Positions 6,413-7,292 of a stretch of DNA of 7,292 nt are shown piece by piece. The translations under genes were made by a program, and so were the position numbers. The notes under the pieces were generated by a model. That model saw nothing but the letters and a program-made list of their open reading frames with translations, searched no databases and was not told the DNA's origin. This stretch comes from CAUZRD01 sp963582255 (GTDB lineage Bacteria > Pseudomonadota > Alphaproteobacteria > Rhizobiales > TMED25): assembly GCA_963582255.1 (NCBI GenBank), contig CAUZRD010000105.1:1-7292 (forward strand), written 5' to 3'. Positions within the stretch are counted from its first letter, which is position 1. Every line of letters begins with the position of its first letter.

Positions 6413-6618
6413 TTATTGTGATTGTCCGCGTCGGGGGCTTGCATCTAAAACGCGGTTAATTAATTCTTGGTTGAGGGTCGGTTATCATGCTGACTTTGTA
6501 TTTGTTTTTTGTACGGGGGATTAGCGCGACGCTAGCCTTCAAAAAATACGATAGATGATACTATGTTCCATGCTGCTAGGAATGCGTGTGAATTGAGAAT
6601 GAGTTATATGGAGATTGT

Positions 6619-7292
6619 ATGAGCAAAGTTAGCGGTAGCGATTCAAAAAATACGCTTTATTGCTCGTTCTGTGGCAAGAGCCAGCACGAAGTGCGTAAGC
6701 TGATTGCCGGCCCGACTGTGTTCATATGTGATGAATGCGTTGAGCTATGCATGGACATAATACGCGAGGAGAATAAGAGCTCGCTAGTCAAGGCGCGCGA
6801 TGGTGTTCCGACGCCGGTAGAGATATATGGAGTGCTAAATGATTATGTGATCGGGCAGCCCCACGCTAAGCGGGTACTCTCAGTGGCTGTTCATAATCAT
6901 TACAAACGATTGTCTCATTCCAGTAAAAGCAGCGATGTTGAGCTGGCAAAATCAAATATTCTTCTGATAGGTCCGACCGGCTGCGGTAAGACACTTCTGG
7001 CTCAGACCCTTGCCCGCATTCTTGATGTGCCATTCACTATGGCCGATGCCACCACATTGACCGAAGCTGGCTATGTTGGTGAGGATGTTGAGAACATCAT
7101 TCTCAAACTACTTCAGGCAGCTGATTATAATGTTGAGCGTGCTCAGCGTGGTATTGTCTACATTGATGAGGTGGACAAGATATCGCGCAAGGCTGAAAAC
7201 CCATCCATCACCCGGGATGTTTCAGGCGAAGGCGTGCAGCAGGCGTTGTTAAAAATCATGGAGGGGACAGTCGCAAGTGTCCCCCCGCAAGG
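6619..7292 (+). CDS. clpX: ATP-dependent Clp protease ATP-binding subunit ClpX, N-terminal part (cut by window edge)
   Basis: ClpX is the AAA+ hexameric unfoldase that recognises tagged substrates and threads them into ClpP. The 224 complete codons seen include the N-terminal zinc-binding domain with C15-x2-C18 and C37-x2-C40, used for dimerisation and adaptor binding. They also include most of the large AAA+ subdomain: Walker A GPTGCGKT (118-125), the pore-loop motif GYVGED (151-156) and Walker B IVYIDEVDK (179-187, with D183 and E184). The GEGVQQALLKIMEGT segment follows (203-217). GGAG (6610-6613) 5 nt before the ATG supports the start. The frame is open to the window end; sensor motifs and the small subdomain lie outside. 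Confidence 0.97.
   Translation, partial: MSKVSGSDSKNTLYCSFCGKSQHEVRKLIAGPTVFICDECVELCMDIIREENKSSLVKARDGVPTPVEIYGVLNDYVIGQPHAKRVLSVAVHNHYKRLSHSSKSSDVELAKSNILLIGPTGCGKTLLAQTLARILDVPFTMADATTLTEAGYVGEDVENIILKLLQAADYNVERAQRGIVYIDEVDKISRKAENPSITRDVSGEGVQQALLKIMEGTVASVPPQ

Noticed and set aside
6426..6455. CCGCGT and ACGCGG arms after clpP as a terminator
   Set aside because: The stem is only 6 bp with an 18-nt loop and is followed by TTAATTAATT rather than a T-run; the evidence is too weak.
6522..6534. TAGCG-CGA-CGCTA inverted repeat between clpP and clpX
   Set aside because: The arms are only 5 bp, it has no T-run and no clear promoter is nearby, so chance is the simplest explanation.
6970..6993. 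Cys in the ClpX Walker A motif (GPTGCGKT) as an anomaly
   Set aside because: Cys for Ser at this position is, as far as I know, usual in alphaproteobacterial ClpX and the key Lys and Thr are intact.

Overview
The window is an ordinary chromosomal housekeeping segment from an alphaproteobacterium. Evidence for this is the alphaproteobacterial style of ParE (GLEPVRRRP, then GGTDE), the glnB-glnA gene pair, the order tRNA-Leu, tig, clpP, clpX, and a redoxin with a CNHCPYV motif. Base composition looks close to balanced by eye, which is lower than in most Rhizobiales or Caulobacterales. A marine or Rhodospirillales-like lineage is possible, but the genus cannot be named from the sequence alone. 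There are no insertion sequences, phage genes, CRISPR arrays or other signs of recent transfer.

Layout. Positions 1-851 (minus) hold the N-terminal half of parE (topoisomerase IV subunit B), cut by the window edge. Divergent from it, 1059-1616 (plus) encodes a small thioredoxin-fold redoxin. It converges on glnA, with a strong hairpin terminator at 1770-1797 serving glnA. The nitrogen unit glnB-glnA reads on the minus strand from 3628 to 1824: PII signal protein, then type I glutamine synthetase, 56 bp apart. Upstream of glnB is a near-consensus sigma-54 promoter (3693-3708). About 108 and 128 bp upstream of its predicted start lie two tandem TGC-N11-GCA dyads (3782-3818), with the geometry of an NtrC enhancer.

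Diverging from this unit, the plus strand carries tRNA-Leu(UAG) at 4027-4112, the trigger factor gene tig (4198-5580), clpP (5777-6412) and the start of clpX (6619 to the window end). This is the conserved protein-quality-control cluster: a ribosome-bound chaperone, a self-compartmentalised protease and its AAA+ unfoldase.

No wholly novel system is visible. The points most worth a second look are the sigma-54/tandem-dyad control region before glnB and the His/Asp-repeat tail on trigger factor, which is encoded by three exact 12-bp repeats.
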